Of a DNA stretch of 64,000 nucleotides, positions 50,660 through 62,135 are shown one piece after another. The stretch is from Epiperipatus broadwayi (taxonomy: Eukaryota > Onychophora > Udeonychophora > Euonychophora > Peripatidae): positions 184,001 to 248,000 of the forward strand of contig JAQFVV010006706.1 in NCBI GenBank assembly GCA_028023455.1, read 5' to 3'. The position numbers were made by a program, and so were the translations under genes. How positions within the stretch are numbered: the stretch's first letter is position 1; every line of letters starts with the position of its first letter. Under the pieces are notes generated by a model. That model worked only from the letters and a program-made list of their open reading frames with translations, ran no database searches and was not told the origin of the DNA.

Positions 50660-51740
50660 TCTTCTGTTCATCTACATTTAGTCCCCATAATTGAATTATT
50701 CCAAATGTAAAAGTATTTCAATAAAGGAAGGAAATAAAATTAAATGTTTTAAAATGAAAGTTCACAAGACGATGTAAGATAATGAAGAGTTCATGTTACT
50801 GTCCAGTTCATTTCCATGTTGAATAAACAATGTTCATTCAGGATAAAGTTCTTTATTACTCCGATAGCAATCATTATAAAGACGTCCAGGCTTTCAGTTA
50901 TTCTTAACCATTCTTCTTATATAATATTGACTTCTTCTTCTGTAAAAGATTTTATTAACAATTGGAGTTTCAAAAAGACTATGGAGATGAGATTTAAGTA
51001 ACTTCTAGGCATTTAAGCAGGATAAGCTATTATATTTATGTGATGTCTGGACTATAGTATTATAATCCTATGACGATTGGAATTTACTGACAAGACATTT
51101 CTTTATATATTTAATCTTCTTAATCTGGAAAAGTTTATATGTTTCAGAATTCCAACTTAGAACGAAGTTTTTTTAAGTTTTCAAATAATAAAAATATAAA
51201 TAATTTCGTTTTAATTACGAATTATATTAATAAAAAAATAATTCATTTATTCTGTTATTTGGCTAATATTAAAGTTTGTTTCTTAATAAAACTTTTCTTT
51301 AATAAATAAACCGTATATTTTGTTAATCTATCCTTTTATATGTTATTCTATATTCGAACACATTAAAATCAATATGTAAGTTTCTAGTACATCGGGTAAA
51401 GATAGAAGATAATAAAAATTTTGATTCAATATTTATAGTAAAAATTACTTCAAACATCATGTATTGCATTTATCATTTATTTTCACGAATTTACATTCTA
51501 TAATGAATATAATTGATATTTTCATTTTATTTCCTTCATGTTATCTGATAGGCTGCGAACTTGATTTCAAAGATTATCTTTATGTTAAGTTTTTCGTTAA
51601 TAAACTTTGTTAGTTTAAACAATGTTAACATATTTTTGAATGAAAATAGTATTCCTAATTGTTTTTAATTTTATTAAAAACAATTATTAAAATAAATAAT
51701 AATAAAGTATATATATATTAATTATATGTTTATGTGATAG
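50660..51740. other. AT-rich stretch, nothing recognised
   Basis: No gene or repeat family recognised between the two microsatellite arrays. Confidence 0.5.
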
Positions 51741-51762
51741 CATTGTGTACTCTCACAATATA

Positions 51763-51999
<237 letters not shown>

Positions 52000-52015
52000 A
52001 CATTAAAAGAAAATT

Positions 52016-53890
52016 GAACACAGATCTTCAAGGTCCCTATGACTATCCATTCTATCATATACAAGTGTTACTTATGACCTCATATATGTGAAAATAATAA
52101 ATGATCTCAAATATAAGTATTTTGTGCAGAAACAGCACTCATCAGTTGAGTCAGGTCATCATCTCCCACACATATATATAATCACTGTTCAGTTTATATT
52201 AAGATAGCAAATCTTCACACTTTAGTGGACATGCTTTAATCTTCTCCAGCCTCCAACTTCATCCATATCATTGAAAATCAGATGGTGGAATATCCAAAGC
52301 CTATGTTGATATGAAGATTATTGTCATTACCATGTTGACTTTAAGGCACTCTGACCACTCATGTATGTATAGGACCTTAGTACATCCATTTAAATAATAC
52401 ACAGAAGAGGGGTGGACAGAACACAGCCTGAATATGTAATAGTTAAATAGATGTATTAACTCTATATTGAACTTACTTTTATTAGAAGGGCTTTGAACAC
52501 AGACTTTCAATCTCTCTAAGCTATTCACTCGATGTTATTTAACTGTTACACATGCTCCCCCCCCCATAAAAAGGATAAACGATGTCCAATATACACCTGG
52601 GTCTCATTTTACGCGATAGATAGGTTCTTCAGAAAACACGCGCAAATGAAATTGTGCAAAAATAGACGTAACTTACCTTGAAAAAGGGGGGATATGGACT
52701 GTGATTTTTCAAAAATCGTGTAAAAGCAAAGCACCAATGTAAAATTACTTTAAAATTCGTGCAAAAAAAAATAAGGAAATAAAATATGACTAATAAAAAA
52801 TTTCAAATTTAAAAAAAATTGATACAAGACAAACTTTTTTTAACTATAATATTTAATTTTATTCAAAACAATATATTTTTATGCATAATTTACAGTAATT
52901 TACATTTTTTATACACATTTTAATTATTATCACTATTTGCCGATAAACAGGTTCATTTGCAAACTGGTAAAAAATCAGATTCTTCACAAGAGGAAATACA
53001 ACTAGCGCCAACGTCACTCTCACGTTGTGTTAATGGTTTTCTGGTGACAACGTAATTAGTAATTAATCTAACAACTAAAAATTAAATTCTTATTTTTGTC
53101 TTTAATTTTTTAATTTTCAATTTTAATTGTGCCCACTGCTATTACTCACCTTTTAAAAATAAACTTGCGGACACTAAATGATTAATAATTGATTACGTTC
53201 TTTTTTAAAAAGCAAAAATGGAATGTGATTTAAAATGCAAAATTAACACAATGTTTGAACAAATTTACATTATAATCTTGTAAAATTTAATGTGTGTATA
53301 CATAAAATGTGGAAATCATGATTTGAATTTCATTATTGCATAAAATCTTACTATTATAAAGCACTGAAAATATTGAAATTACTAAGATGAAAGTTGAATT
53401 TCAATAATGTGCTATTATTTTCAATATATGTGAAATTTATTATTTAAAGTAATAGCGCATTCTCAGAGTTCGACTTCCGGAGAAACATGAATCACGTAAC
53501 TTCAAAATCGTGTTAAATAAATCCACATAAAAAGAGACCCAGGTGTAAATATTTTCTGCTGAACTAGTACTTATCAGTTGATCCAAATCATCTTGTCCCA
53601 CATACATATATAATCATTGTTCTCTTTATAGTAAGATAGAAAATTTTCAAACTTTAATTGACTGGCTTCAGTCTTCTCCACCAATCAACTCTTCAGCTAT
53701 CAATATCATTGAAAATTGTTGATAGAACACTCAAAGCCCTTATTGATGCCAACATTATTGTCATATCCATGGTGACTTTATGTCACTCTGACCCCTCATG
53801 TTTAGGGCTTTAGTAGGTTCATTTAAATAAACAGAAGTGGAATGGACAGAACATAATCTGAATATGTAATATTTAAATACAACTATATTG
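52016..53890. repeat. Two head-to-tail copies of a dispersed repeat (about 480 bp)
   Basis: TTGAACACAGA.CTTTCAA marks copy starts at 52016 and about 52494. Both contain the blocks CATCAGTTGA.TCA, TCTCCCACA-ATATATATAATCA, TTCATTTAAATAA.ACAGAAG and GGACAGAACA. Copy 2 is interrupted by the TA-flanked transposon at 52594-53545. The same family forms the fold-back at 1638-2322 and the inverted pieces at 54045-54260 and 55395-55640. No protein frame is shared, so its class is unknown. Confidence 0.75.
52594..53545. mobile_element. Non-autonomous Tc1/mariner-like DNA transposon (952 bp)
   Basis: The ends are inverted repeats: CACCTGGGTCTC, perfect for 12 bases and extending to about 22 with three mismatches (left ATTTTACGCG, right TTTTTATGTG). 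TA dinucleotides flank both sides (52592-52593 and 53546-53547), the target duplication of this superfamily. The subterminal part (TTCTTCAGAAAACACGCGCAAAT and similar) recalls pogo/Tigger-type ends. No transposase frame exists, so it would need help from elsewhere. It interrupts the 480-bp repeat cleanly, which confirms its borders. Confidence 0.8.
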
Positions 53891-53930
53891 TCTATACTGA
53901 ATAACATTACGTACTGTATAAGCAATATAC

Positions 53931-54032
53931 TTTTTTTTCATGTGTCATAGCATCGGCCGGGAAGCGAACCCGCTAACCCAGAACAGCTGCTTGTAGACAG
54001 CTGTGCTGACCTCTCGATCACCAACGCTTGAC
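53931..54032 (-). mobile_element. Short tRNA-derived SINE
   Basis: On the minus strand: head GTCAAGCGTTGGTG, A-box region TGATCGAGAGG, B box GGTTCGCTTCC, end CCGGCCGATGCTATGACACATG and poly(A). GCGTTGG can pair with CCGATGC as an acceptor stem (two wobble-type positions). Total about 100 bp, with almost no tRNA-unrelated body. A perfect 10-bp target duplication AGCAATATAC flanks it (53921-53930 and 54033-54042). Confidence 0.85.
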
Positions 54033-54044
54033 AGCAATATACTT

Positions 54045-54260
54045 GTATTTAAATATTACATATTCAGCCTGTCTTCTGTCCATTCCTCTTCTGTGAATTT
54101 AAATGAACATATATGTGAGGGGTCATAGTAACTTAAAAATCAACACGAGTATGAAAATAATGTTGGCATCAATAAGGTCTTCAATTGTTTGATCATCAGA
54201 TTTTCATGAAATGGATGGCTGAGAAAATTAGAGAGGATATTATATCATATTCATATTGAA
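54045..54260 (-). repeat. Inverted fragment of the 480-bp repeat family
   Basis: ATTACATATTCAG.CTGT..TCTGTCCATTCC.CTTCTGT and TTAAATGAAC are reverse complements of blocks near 53820-53880, so with the SINE removed the two lie face to face around a short spacer. Confidence 0.7.
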
Positions 54261-54264
54261 ACCA

Positions 54265-55390
54265 TGCTAGATAGTAATAAAGCCAAATATTTTTCTTAAA
54301 AACGTTCTTTTCTGTGTGTATTTTCATTTTACCAGATATTAAGTTGACACAGAAAAAAAACAGTAACAATTGAATCAGAAAAATAGATTAATGAAATAAC
54401 ACTGTTGCCGAATTTTATTTGATTATAGAATCATCACTTCAGGATATTTTGTCGCTGTCTTTTTTTTTTTTTATAAAAAATCCATAATATTTTTTTTTTT
54501 AATGCCAACTGTTCTGTGAGTTATAGTAAATATTTTAAATTAAAGCAACATGATTACGTAATAGTAGAACATCTTAGAGTTATCGTTCAATTATTTAGAT
54601 TTAGAATTGCAAGATACTACGTGCGCATTAACATAGGTAGTAGAGTATCGGATTAGAGAAACAAATTCATGTTGCCCGAACGTCACATGATCTCCAATGC
54701 TCTTACTAATCGATTGTTCTTAACTGGAAACTCTTTTTGCAGTTGGTTCTCTTTATTTTTTATTTGATCTTTACAAGCATTTCTTGAAGGTCATTAAATA
54801 ATAAGTTTCCTTTTTTTTTTTTTTTTTTAAATATTACATTTTAATGTTAATATAAAATACAATAACAATGTGTATGTAATATCCGCTAGTAGGTTACTAA
54901 CGCCTAAATTTAGACCGGAGATTGAATATGTTAAAGAGAATTATTACTATCATGTATTTTAAAAACTAATAACTTTCCTTTAATAGCTACTAAGATTTGT
55001 ATTTACATTTGGTCTTTTAAATTTTTTAAAAAAAATAAATAAAATGTTAACTACACAATTAATTACAAGACTGACAAGAAAAAAAATTAACTAGACTATG
55101 GTTATGTTCATTTTTACCGTTTACTTCCCTTTTTTCCTTACTTAATTTTACTGTCCAAATAGTTTCGGAAATCGTTTCAGAACAAGGGAAGTCGGGTGGA
55201 GAAAGAATTATTCAATTGCAAGAAATACTGTACTAATGAGAAATTCTAATGCAACCGTATTTCTTTTGAAGGATATTTACCTTTTTTTATGCGCATTTAA
55301 TAAATAGAAAATAATATATACTATATATGTATTTTAAAATAAAATATAATAGTATTAAATGTATTGAATTTCTTAAATGAAATGAAATGG
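54265..55390. other. AT-rich stretch, nothing recognised
   Basis: Homopolymer T runs at 54450-54500 and 54810-54830. No gene recognised. Confidence 0.5.
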
Positions 55391-55394
55391 ACGA

Positions 55395-55640
55395 TTAAAA
55401 AATTGGAAGGGTGGGAAGATTGAAGCTGTCCATTTAAGTTTGAGGAATCGCTATTTTAATATAAACCGAGCATTGTTTGTATATATGTGTGGGAGATTAT
55501 GATCTGGCCAATTGACGAACGTGATTTTGCACAAAATACATATACCAGGAATCATGTATTTTTTCGCATGTGTATGGTCATCTGCATTGGTTGCTTCAGA
55601 TAGAGTGGATGATTAATAGACTGAAAAATTCTGAGTTAAG
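55395..55640 (-). repeat. Diverged inverted member of the 480-bp repeat family
   Basis: Reads collinearly with 2043-2300 (GATTGAAGC.TGTCCATT, ATTTTAATATA, GTGGGAGAT.ATGATCTGG, CAGATAGAGTGGA). Older than the other copies. Confidence 0.65.
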
Positions 55641-55931
55641 CTCTTTTTATGTATAGATATATAGAAAACATTCAATATAGTTAACTGGTGCCTTAGAATT
55701 AAATGTAAACAGGTATTGTTCGTCCGGTTGTTAACTAAATAATAATAATCAAATGATTGTTTCTCGTAAGATGACTTACCACAAGTGATGGGCTGAATTT
55801 TGATTTCAATAACTTTTATATTTTTCTCTGCATTAAATACTACAAAGAGAAAAAAAAAACGGAATGGTTAATTCGCTCAGGAGAATAATATTTGAATGAA
55901 TTAAATGATTGTGAAATCATGTGATTTTTAT

Positions 55932-56030
55932 TTTTCTCAAGTGTCATAGCATCAGCCGGGAAGCGAACCCGCTAACCCGGGACAACTGCTTGTAAAGCTG
56001 CTGTCACTGACCTCTCGATGAGCTGTGATT
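55932..56030 (-). mobile_element. Short tRNA-derived SINE
   Basis: Same family as 53931-54032: minus strand CATCGAGAGGTCAG, B box GGTTCGCTTCC, end CCGGCTGATGCTATGACACTTG and an A-rich tail. A shared TGTGATT at both sides may be the target duplication, but it is short and imperfect. Confidence 0.8.
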
Positions 56031-56039
56031 AAAAATATT

Positions 56040-57130
56040 CATCTCTGCAGTTATCATACTACTATGGTGGTAAATTACACAAGACAAAAACAAATAATTA
56101 GTCACCCAGGTGGGAAGGCATATAAATAGAGATTTGATTAAAAAATGTAGCTTTTCAAGAAGATATAGAATATTATGGAGTTACTGGTATAGGGAAAAAT
56201 AAATCATTTATTAGGCGAAATGAGTAAAAAATAACAAACAAAAAAAAAAGTTAAAAATATATATATTTTAGCGAGTTGTCACAACTTTTTGTAAAACTTT
56301 TGAGAATAAAAAACATGTAGATAATAAAATCTTTACATGGAAAAAAATAGATATTTATTTATTTTCTGAACATCTCTCAGAAAAGCAAACTGTTAAATAA
56401 ATAGAATATTAATTCTACTGAATTGACAACGATTTTTAAGATATCTCTTTTTTATATTTTAAAATGATCAAAGACATTTCCTTATTATATATAATGATCA
56501 TCTATTTAATTTGCTGGTCCATTCACTCTCAAACATTTATAACGTATATTTTTTATGATAACGTGGATTATCTTTATGATACATCAAACTTAATCTGACT
56601 ATTTTAATTTCAAAAAAGAGTCTGCATCTAATATAATCAATAATACACTTATTTCATTATCTTATTGCTGACGGTTATCACACAATTCTCTGCCAATCAC
56701 AACAGTCAAAAATAATGGTATCTTTTATGCCATTCTATTTCAGTATCCAAACTTATATCTATAAGGATTAACAGAAAACACCACAATCTGAATAATTTTA
56801 AAAACATCTATGTTTTTATTGCAATTATTTTCAATGTTAACCTGCTATAAATTTTACAATTTCTTGACCTATTACTGTTTCATAAATAATTTGAGAGGGC
56901 AAAATTATTAATTACTTTTGTACTTTCATTGCCATTTTTTGTAATCAGTTACTAAAACAGGCCTCACAATACATGTGTTTTAAAATGTTCAGCTATTATA
57001 TTACATTTTACTTCTTACCATTCATGATAAATGTCAATGCAATAGTGAGCAAAATTTTTACATTTGCAATACCTTTTTACAATTGCAACCATCTTCTTCA
57101 GATAACAATTTGATATAAATCACTATTTGG
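56040..57130. other. AT-rich stretch, nothing recognised
   Basis: No gene or repeat family recognised upstream of the RTE element. Confidence 0.5.
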
Positions 57131-57135
57131 TTTAA

Positions 57136-58850
57136 CCATGCCTAAATTATAAGTATAAGTGTGTAAGAAAGTATAACTGTGAACTAGCAAGGAAAGGTGA
57201 AGAAGAGACTAAAAGTCTCAAGAGTATAAAGCAGCATTGTGGTATTGATAGGAAATTTATATCTGCAATAAGAAAAAAAGATGGAAATATTACTAAAAAG
57301 AGAGATGACATCATGAAATGGGTAGAAGACTGCTATCAAGTAATATACAGTAATAAAGAACAAGTTCCTCCTATATCTGGTATATCTTCTGAATTGCTCA
57401 GAATTTTAAATGAAGAAGTGACACATGCAATTAAATTTATGAAGAAAGAAAAGGCTCCAGATAATAATGGAAATATAATTGGTATATTAAAAGAAGCAGG
57501 TGAAGAAATAGAAATAATTTTAGCAAAGTTGTACCAGATGATTGGAAGAATGCAGTATTTATATTAATATTTTTAAAAGGTGGTACAGAAGATATTAAAA
57601 ATTATAAACATATCAGACGTATCAGTTTTATACAAAATTTTTACCAAAATAATTACAACTCATCTACAGAGAACATTGGATTTCCACCAACCAAGAGAAC
57701 AAGCTGGATTTAAAAGTGATTTCAGTAAAGTAGATCATATCCAAGTATTGAGAGAAGTTATAAAAAGGACAAATGAATATGAGTTGCCATTATGCTTTGG
57801 ATTTGTAGATTATGAAAAGCATTTGATTCTATAAACACTTCTTCAGTGATTAAAGCATTGGATCATCAAGATATAGATCCAGGATATTGTCATATTTTAA
57901 AGAATATTTATAAAATGCAACAACAATTAGATTATATAATGATACCAGGTAAGTCAACATTGAGAAGGATGTAAGATAGGGTGACTCCATATCTCCACAA
58001 CTTTTTACAGCAGTGCGGTAAGAAGTACTTTGTGGATTAAAATGGAAAGCTAAAGGAGTGAAAGTAAATGATTATTTAAGTCATGTAGATTTTCCAGATG
58101 ATGTAGCTGTTTTAGCAAGTAATGCTTTAGAGCTGGAGGAAATGTTGTAGGAGTTATCAGATAAAAGTAGGACTAAGGATAAATGTTAAAAAGACTAAAA
58201 TAATGTTCAATGGATTTTCTCAAAATATAAAAATAATGATAGATTATGATGAGTTAAAAGAAGTTTACAGCTTCAAATATATTGGTCAGATTATTAATAC
58301 AGATGGAAACATAATGGTTGAAATTAATCATAGAATTAAGCTTGGTTGGAGTGCTTTTGGTAGAAATAACTTGATACTAAAAGGAAATATACCTATGTAT
58401 TTGAAAAGGAAGGTTTTTAATAAATATGTTTTATCAGTTCTTACTTATGGATTTGAGACTAGGACACTTAATAGAAAAGCAATACAGAGACTGCAGACCA
58501 CTCAAGTATGTATGGAGAGATGCATATTAGGAGAAACAAGAAGAGATCAAAAACACAATATATGGCTAAGAGAACAAACAGGAGTTACTGACCTCATTTA
58601 AAAAGGTAAAAGACTTCAGTGGAGTTGGGCTGGTCATATTGTTAGATGGACAATTGAAATCTTAAAATGAATTCCAATAGATTGTAAAAGATCCAGAAAA
58701 TAACCACTTGTGAGATGGATGGATGAAATAAGAAACTATACAGGGATGATGTGAAGAAGAAAAGCTAAAGATAAGAGAAGTTGGACTGAACTTGGAGAGA
58801 CCTTCATCCTGCAGTGGATTGATAATGTTTGATGATGATGATCGTGATGT
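57136..58850 (+). pseudogene. RTE-clade LINE, 5'-truncated and frameshifted reverse transcriptase
   Basis: The element starts inside the linker before the RT; the endonuclease is missing. In order: RKFISAIRKKDGN, MKWVEDCYQVIYSN, KKEKAPDNNGN, LKGGTEDIKNYK, QPREQAGFKSDFSKVDHI, LCFGFVDYEK (motif A aspartate), HVDFPDDVAVL (the catalytic F-A-D-D box with P for A), SFKYIGQIINTDG, SVLTYGFETRTL and a C-terminal tail with WAGHIVR-like and RWMDEI-like pieces. This order and the long tail after the thumb are typical of RTE elements. Frame changes occur near 57540, 57620, 57820, between about 57990 and 58080, and near 58160, and there are several stops. It ends in a GATGATGAT-type tail at about 58831-58845, as RTE elements do. 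Confidence 0.88.
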
Positions 58851-58859
58851 AAGAATATT

Positions 58860-59775
58860 CACAGTAAAATCACAGTAGTTTCAATTAGTACACAAATTTG
58901 TATTTCCTGACACTTTAGTATTAAGCAAATTAGATATGAAATGACATTATAATACAAATTTATAATACTAAAAAACAATTTATGTAATTTTCATTCATTT
59001 TTAAAAATTAGTTTTTACCATATTTATATTGAACCGGATGCTTTATTCGCTTCAAAAGTTACATTGTGAAGTTAAAACTAACATTTATGTTAATAAAGTT
59101 TTTTAAAAAAACTATTTAAAGATGTATGTTATATCACACATACTCATTTATATTTTAAAATTCTATGATTTTTTTCAATATATTTTAATTTAAAATAATT
59201 TTCTTTCCACTCTTGTTTTTTTTATTGCAGTAATTAAAAGCCAACAAAGTTTATTTTGTTGATTTTGATCTATTTTTAAAAGCTGAGACTTATTTTCTCA
59301 TTTAAATTTTTTTTCTAATTAACCTTTTAACTGCTAATTAAATCATTGGTTGTATGAGGTAAAAATCAAAGCTTTTAATTGGCCAACTCACAAACTGAAG
59401 ACAAAGCCTATTGTTAAAACATATTCGCCTATAATATTAAATTCAACTCAGATACATTTATAAAAAGTATATTATTAATTTTTCAGGTTATGAAGAGAAC
59501 GAAAGTTCTTTCAAAAATAAATTGTTATTTATTTATTCTAAAATATTCAATTTCGGCAACATAAAAGCTATAATATAAACAAAAAGATCGACTTTTACGT
59601 TATAGAAAAGTAAATATTTCTTTTTACTACATCTTCAATATTTGTACTAAAATCTTCAATATTTTTCGAAAATAATTTTGTTTTTTTATTATTCTCTCTG
59701 AGAATAATTTTTAGTTTCCATAAATATAATTTTATAATACTTAAAATTGGATTCGAAATGAAAATCTCAGCGTTT
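58860..59775. other. AT-rich stretch, nothing recognised
   Basis: No feature recognised between the RTE tail and the promoter-like cluster. Confidence 0.5.
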
Positions 59776-59814
59776 TTCTTTATTTTCTTTGATCAGGCGG
59801 TTTCTTTGTTCTTT

Positions 59815-60030
59815 CCAGCCAATCAGAATGTCTTTTTCGGCTGACAGCTTGCTAAGAACCAATCACAAATAATGTTCTTTCTTTGTTTAGGTTTAAATGC
59901 GTTTTTTTTTATTTTTTACTTGTAAAATAAGTCGGAAGAGGTCACCATCGTACAGAACTTTTAAAAATCTCTTCAAAACATATCGAACGAATTTTTTAGC
60001 ATAGGAATCGGCTGAGTTAGAGTGACGTCA
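59815..60030. promoter_or_regulatory. Possible promoter: two CCAAT boxes, ETS-like site and CRE
   Basis: CCAGCCAATCAG at 59815-59826 is a perfect NF-Y site. A second, AACCAATCAC, lies 40 bp on at about 59857-59866. CGGAAG (ETS-like) is at about 59932, and a palindromic TGACGTCA (cAMP response element) at 60023-60030. The segment has more CpG and G+C than its surroundings. No coding first exon is visible on either side, so the direction and the gene, if any, are unknown. Chance clustering remains possible. Confidence 0.35.
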
Positions 60031-60039
60031 ACTGCTTAC

Positions 60040-61635
60040 GAGAGGTCACATTAAAGACAGGCTAAGAGTTAATTTTAAATAAGAAAAGAACCCTGGTCAG
60101 ATTTTGTTATTTCAATTAAGATTAGGTGATAGCTTTGGGTTTTCTGCTGATTATTTTTCTTCTGCCTGCCTGCTTCTCATTATTATTTGTCTTCTTATTG
60201 TGTTTCTTAGTCTGAATGATTTTAATTTCCATATTTGCTAATTTTTCAATGTGGAGTGCCAAAGTTGTATTTCTGCAGACTGCTAATAATATGACTATTT
60301 TTATGATAGTAGTGACCATCCAGTTGCCATGCCAAAATATACACCATGAGGAATATTCACAATATGCAATGCTAAATAACCAAAATACAAACCCCTGAGC
60401 TCCATAATTGTGCCTTCAAGAATATCACCTAATTGTCTAGTTTGAACACTGATTCTAAAGTTTGCCTCGGATTCTACAGCCAGATTACTGGAGACCAAAT
60501 ACCATTGTGATGTACTTTAGTTAGAAAGAACCTTGTGTATTCCACTGGAATAAATCTATGGACTATCTAAAACCTGAAAGATAACTGAACTTTCATATAT
60601 TGAAACCAGGACTTAAATCTCTAGTTAAATCTCTATGTTAAAATTCTCAGCTTAATCTAAAAAGAAACCTGTCTCTATAATACATTTTGCATATTCATTT
60701 AAATATCTTTAACTATTTTATTGTGTATTTTATTTATAGTGTGTATTGGAGTCTTAGTTTTAAGATTTCAAATTTTTAAATTTATTTATCCAATAATGTA
60801 TTGTGATTTCCTATTTTATATATTTTTTGTTTTCTCTTTTTCTTTATTTTACTAACCCTTGATAAACACTTGGGCAGATATTACTAATTTTCTTTTAACT
60901 CACATCCCTTTTTTGTCATAATTAGTTTAATTAAGCATGGTTTGCTTTTCCTGCAGATGGAAATTTTTTTGGCTAGCAGTTTATTGAGTGTATTGTTCTG
61001 TTTTTCTTATGTTTCAGATTATGTAATACCATAATCTTTTCTTTTTCTTATATCAGAATCAACCTTGATAATCTTGAACATGATCATTCATGTGCTATTT
61101 TATGGGTCAAATGACTCTCCTATAGTTTCCCAAGGTTTTGCCAGGTTGTAGGAAAAAGATCACTTTGTGCTGATTCATTGTATTCCATATAAGATCAATT
61201 TGTTTTGAAATCTATAAATAAGAAAACTGGAAATAGTTTATATATATTACTAGTAGGAAGACATTATAAATTCTTTTTTAATCCTTAGGTGAGAAAAAGA
61301 ATTTATCTGCCAAAGTGTTTAATGTTACAATACTTTTGTACACTCTCTGATAAATCTGCTGCAAAATCTAAGTCAAACTTTCATATTTTTGTTTGCCTAA
61401 GATTTATTTTTTAATTTAATAAACTTTAAAATTATTTAGAATTATTTTGACTAACATTTGTCTCTGTGTTCTTTTCTCAATTGCCTGAACAATGCTAAAG
61501 ATCTTTCTCTTCCTGGGTCTAGCTGGTAGCATTCATCATCATTGTTAACTTTTGGATCACCATAAATTAAATTTTCTAGGTAGTTAGTGATCTAGTGGTG
61601 ACCTCTGTGAACAAAAGAAGTAAAGAAGTGACCTG
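60040..61635. other. Unassigned DNA downstream of the promoter-like cluster
   Basis: Slightly less AT-rich around 60120-60600. Short frames at 60319-60122 and 60498-60301 (minus) and 60216-60398 (plus) overlap and match nothing known. It could be transcribed from 60 kb, but no clear splice sites or protein were identified. Confidence 0.4.
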
Positions 61636-61636
61636 T

Positions 61637-61639
<3 letters not shown>

Positions 61640-61678
<39 letters not shown>

Positions 61679-61679
61679 T

Positions 61680-61714
<35 letters not shown>
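61640..61714. repeat. Two (TA)n arrays separated by AGACATTAT
   Basis: TA runs at 61640-61673 and 61682-61714 with a short unique spacer. Confidence 0.9.
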
Positions 61715-61716
<2 letters not shown>

Positions 61717-61719
61717 CCT

Positions 61720-62130
61720 AATAATTTCTTAAAACTTTTGGGACATCCAACAGTTTTTAAGTAATCCCCTGAGGGTCATCACCTTCAGATTTTTCACCCA
61801 TATCTTAAGATATTCCTCTCTGTTGAGTTGCACAATAGTTGTCATTATTATATCTAATGTTGATGTTTTTTTTAGTAATCCACTTTGGAAATTCTTCTTT
61901 AATCTAGCTTCATTTATTGTATATTTTACGTGAAGATAAATAAGGTGATGACATGGAATGAAGATAGGGACTGATTCCTATGCTCTTTTAACACCTTTTG
62001 GAAAAGTGTAATCATACATATATGAACAAAAACATGTGAAAACAATATATGGTGCTACAATGCACATTTCATGCTGAACTAACATTTATCTTTTGGTCCA
62101 GACCACATTCTCTTACTTATATTTTATATA
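61720..62130. other. Unassigned AT-rich DNA
   Basis: Nothing recognised except a short TA run at 62122-62135. Confidence 0.5.
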
Positions 62131-62135
62131 TATAT

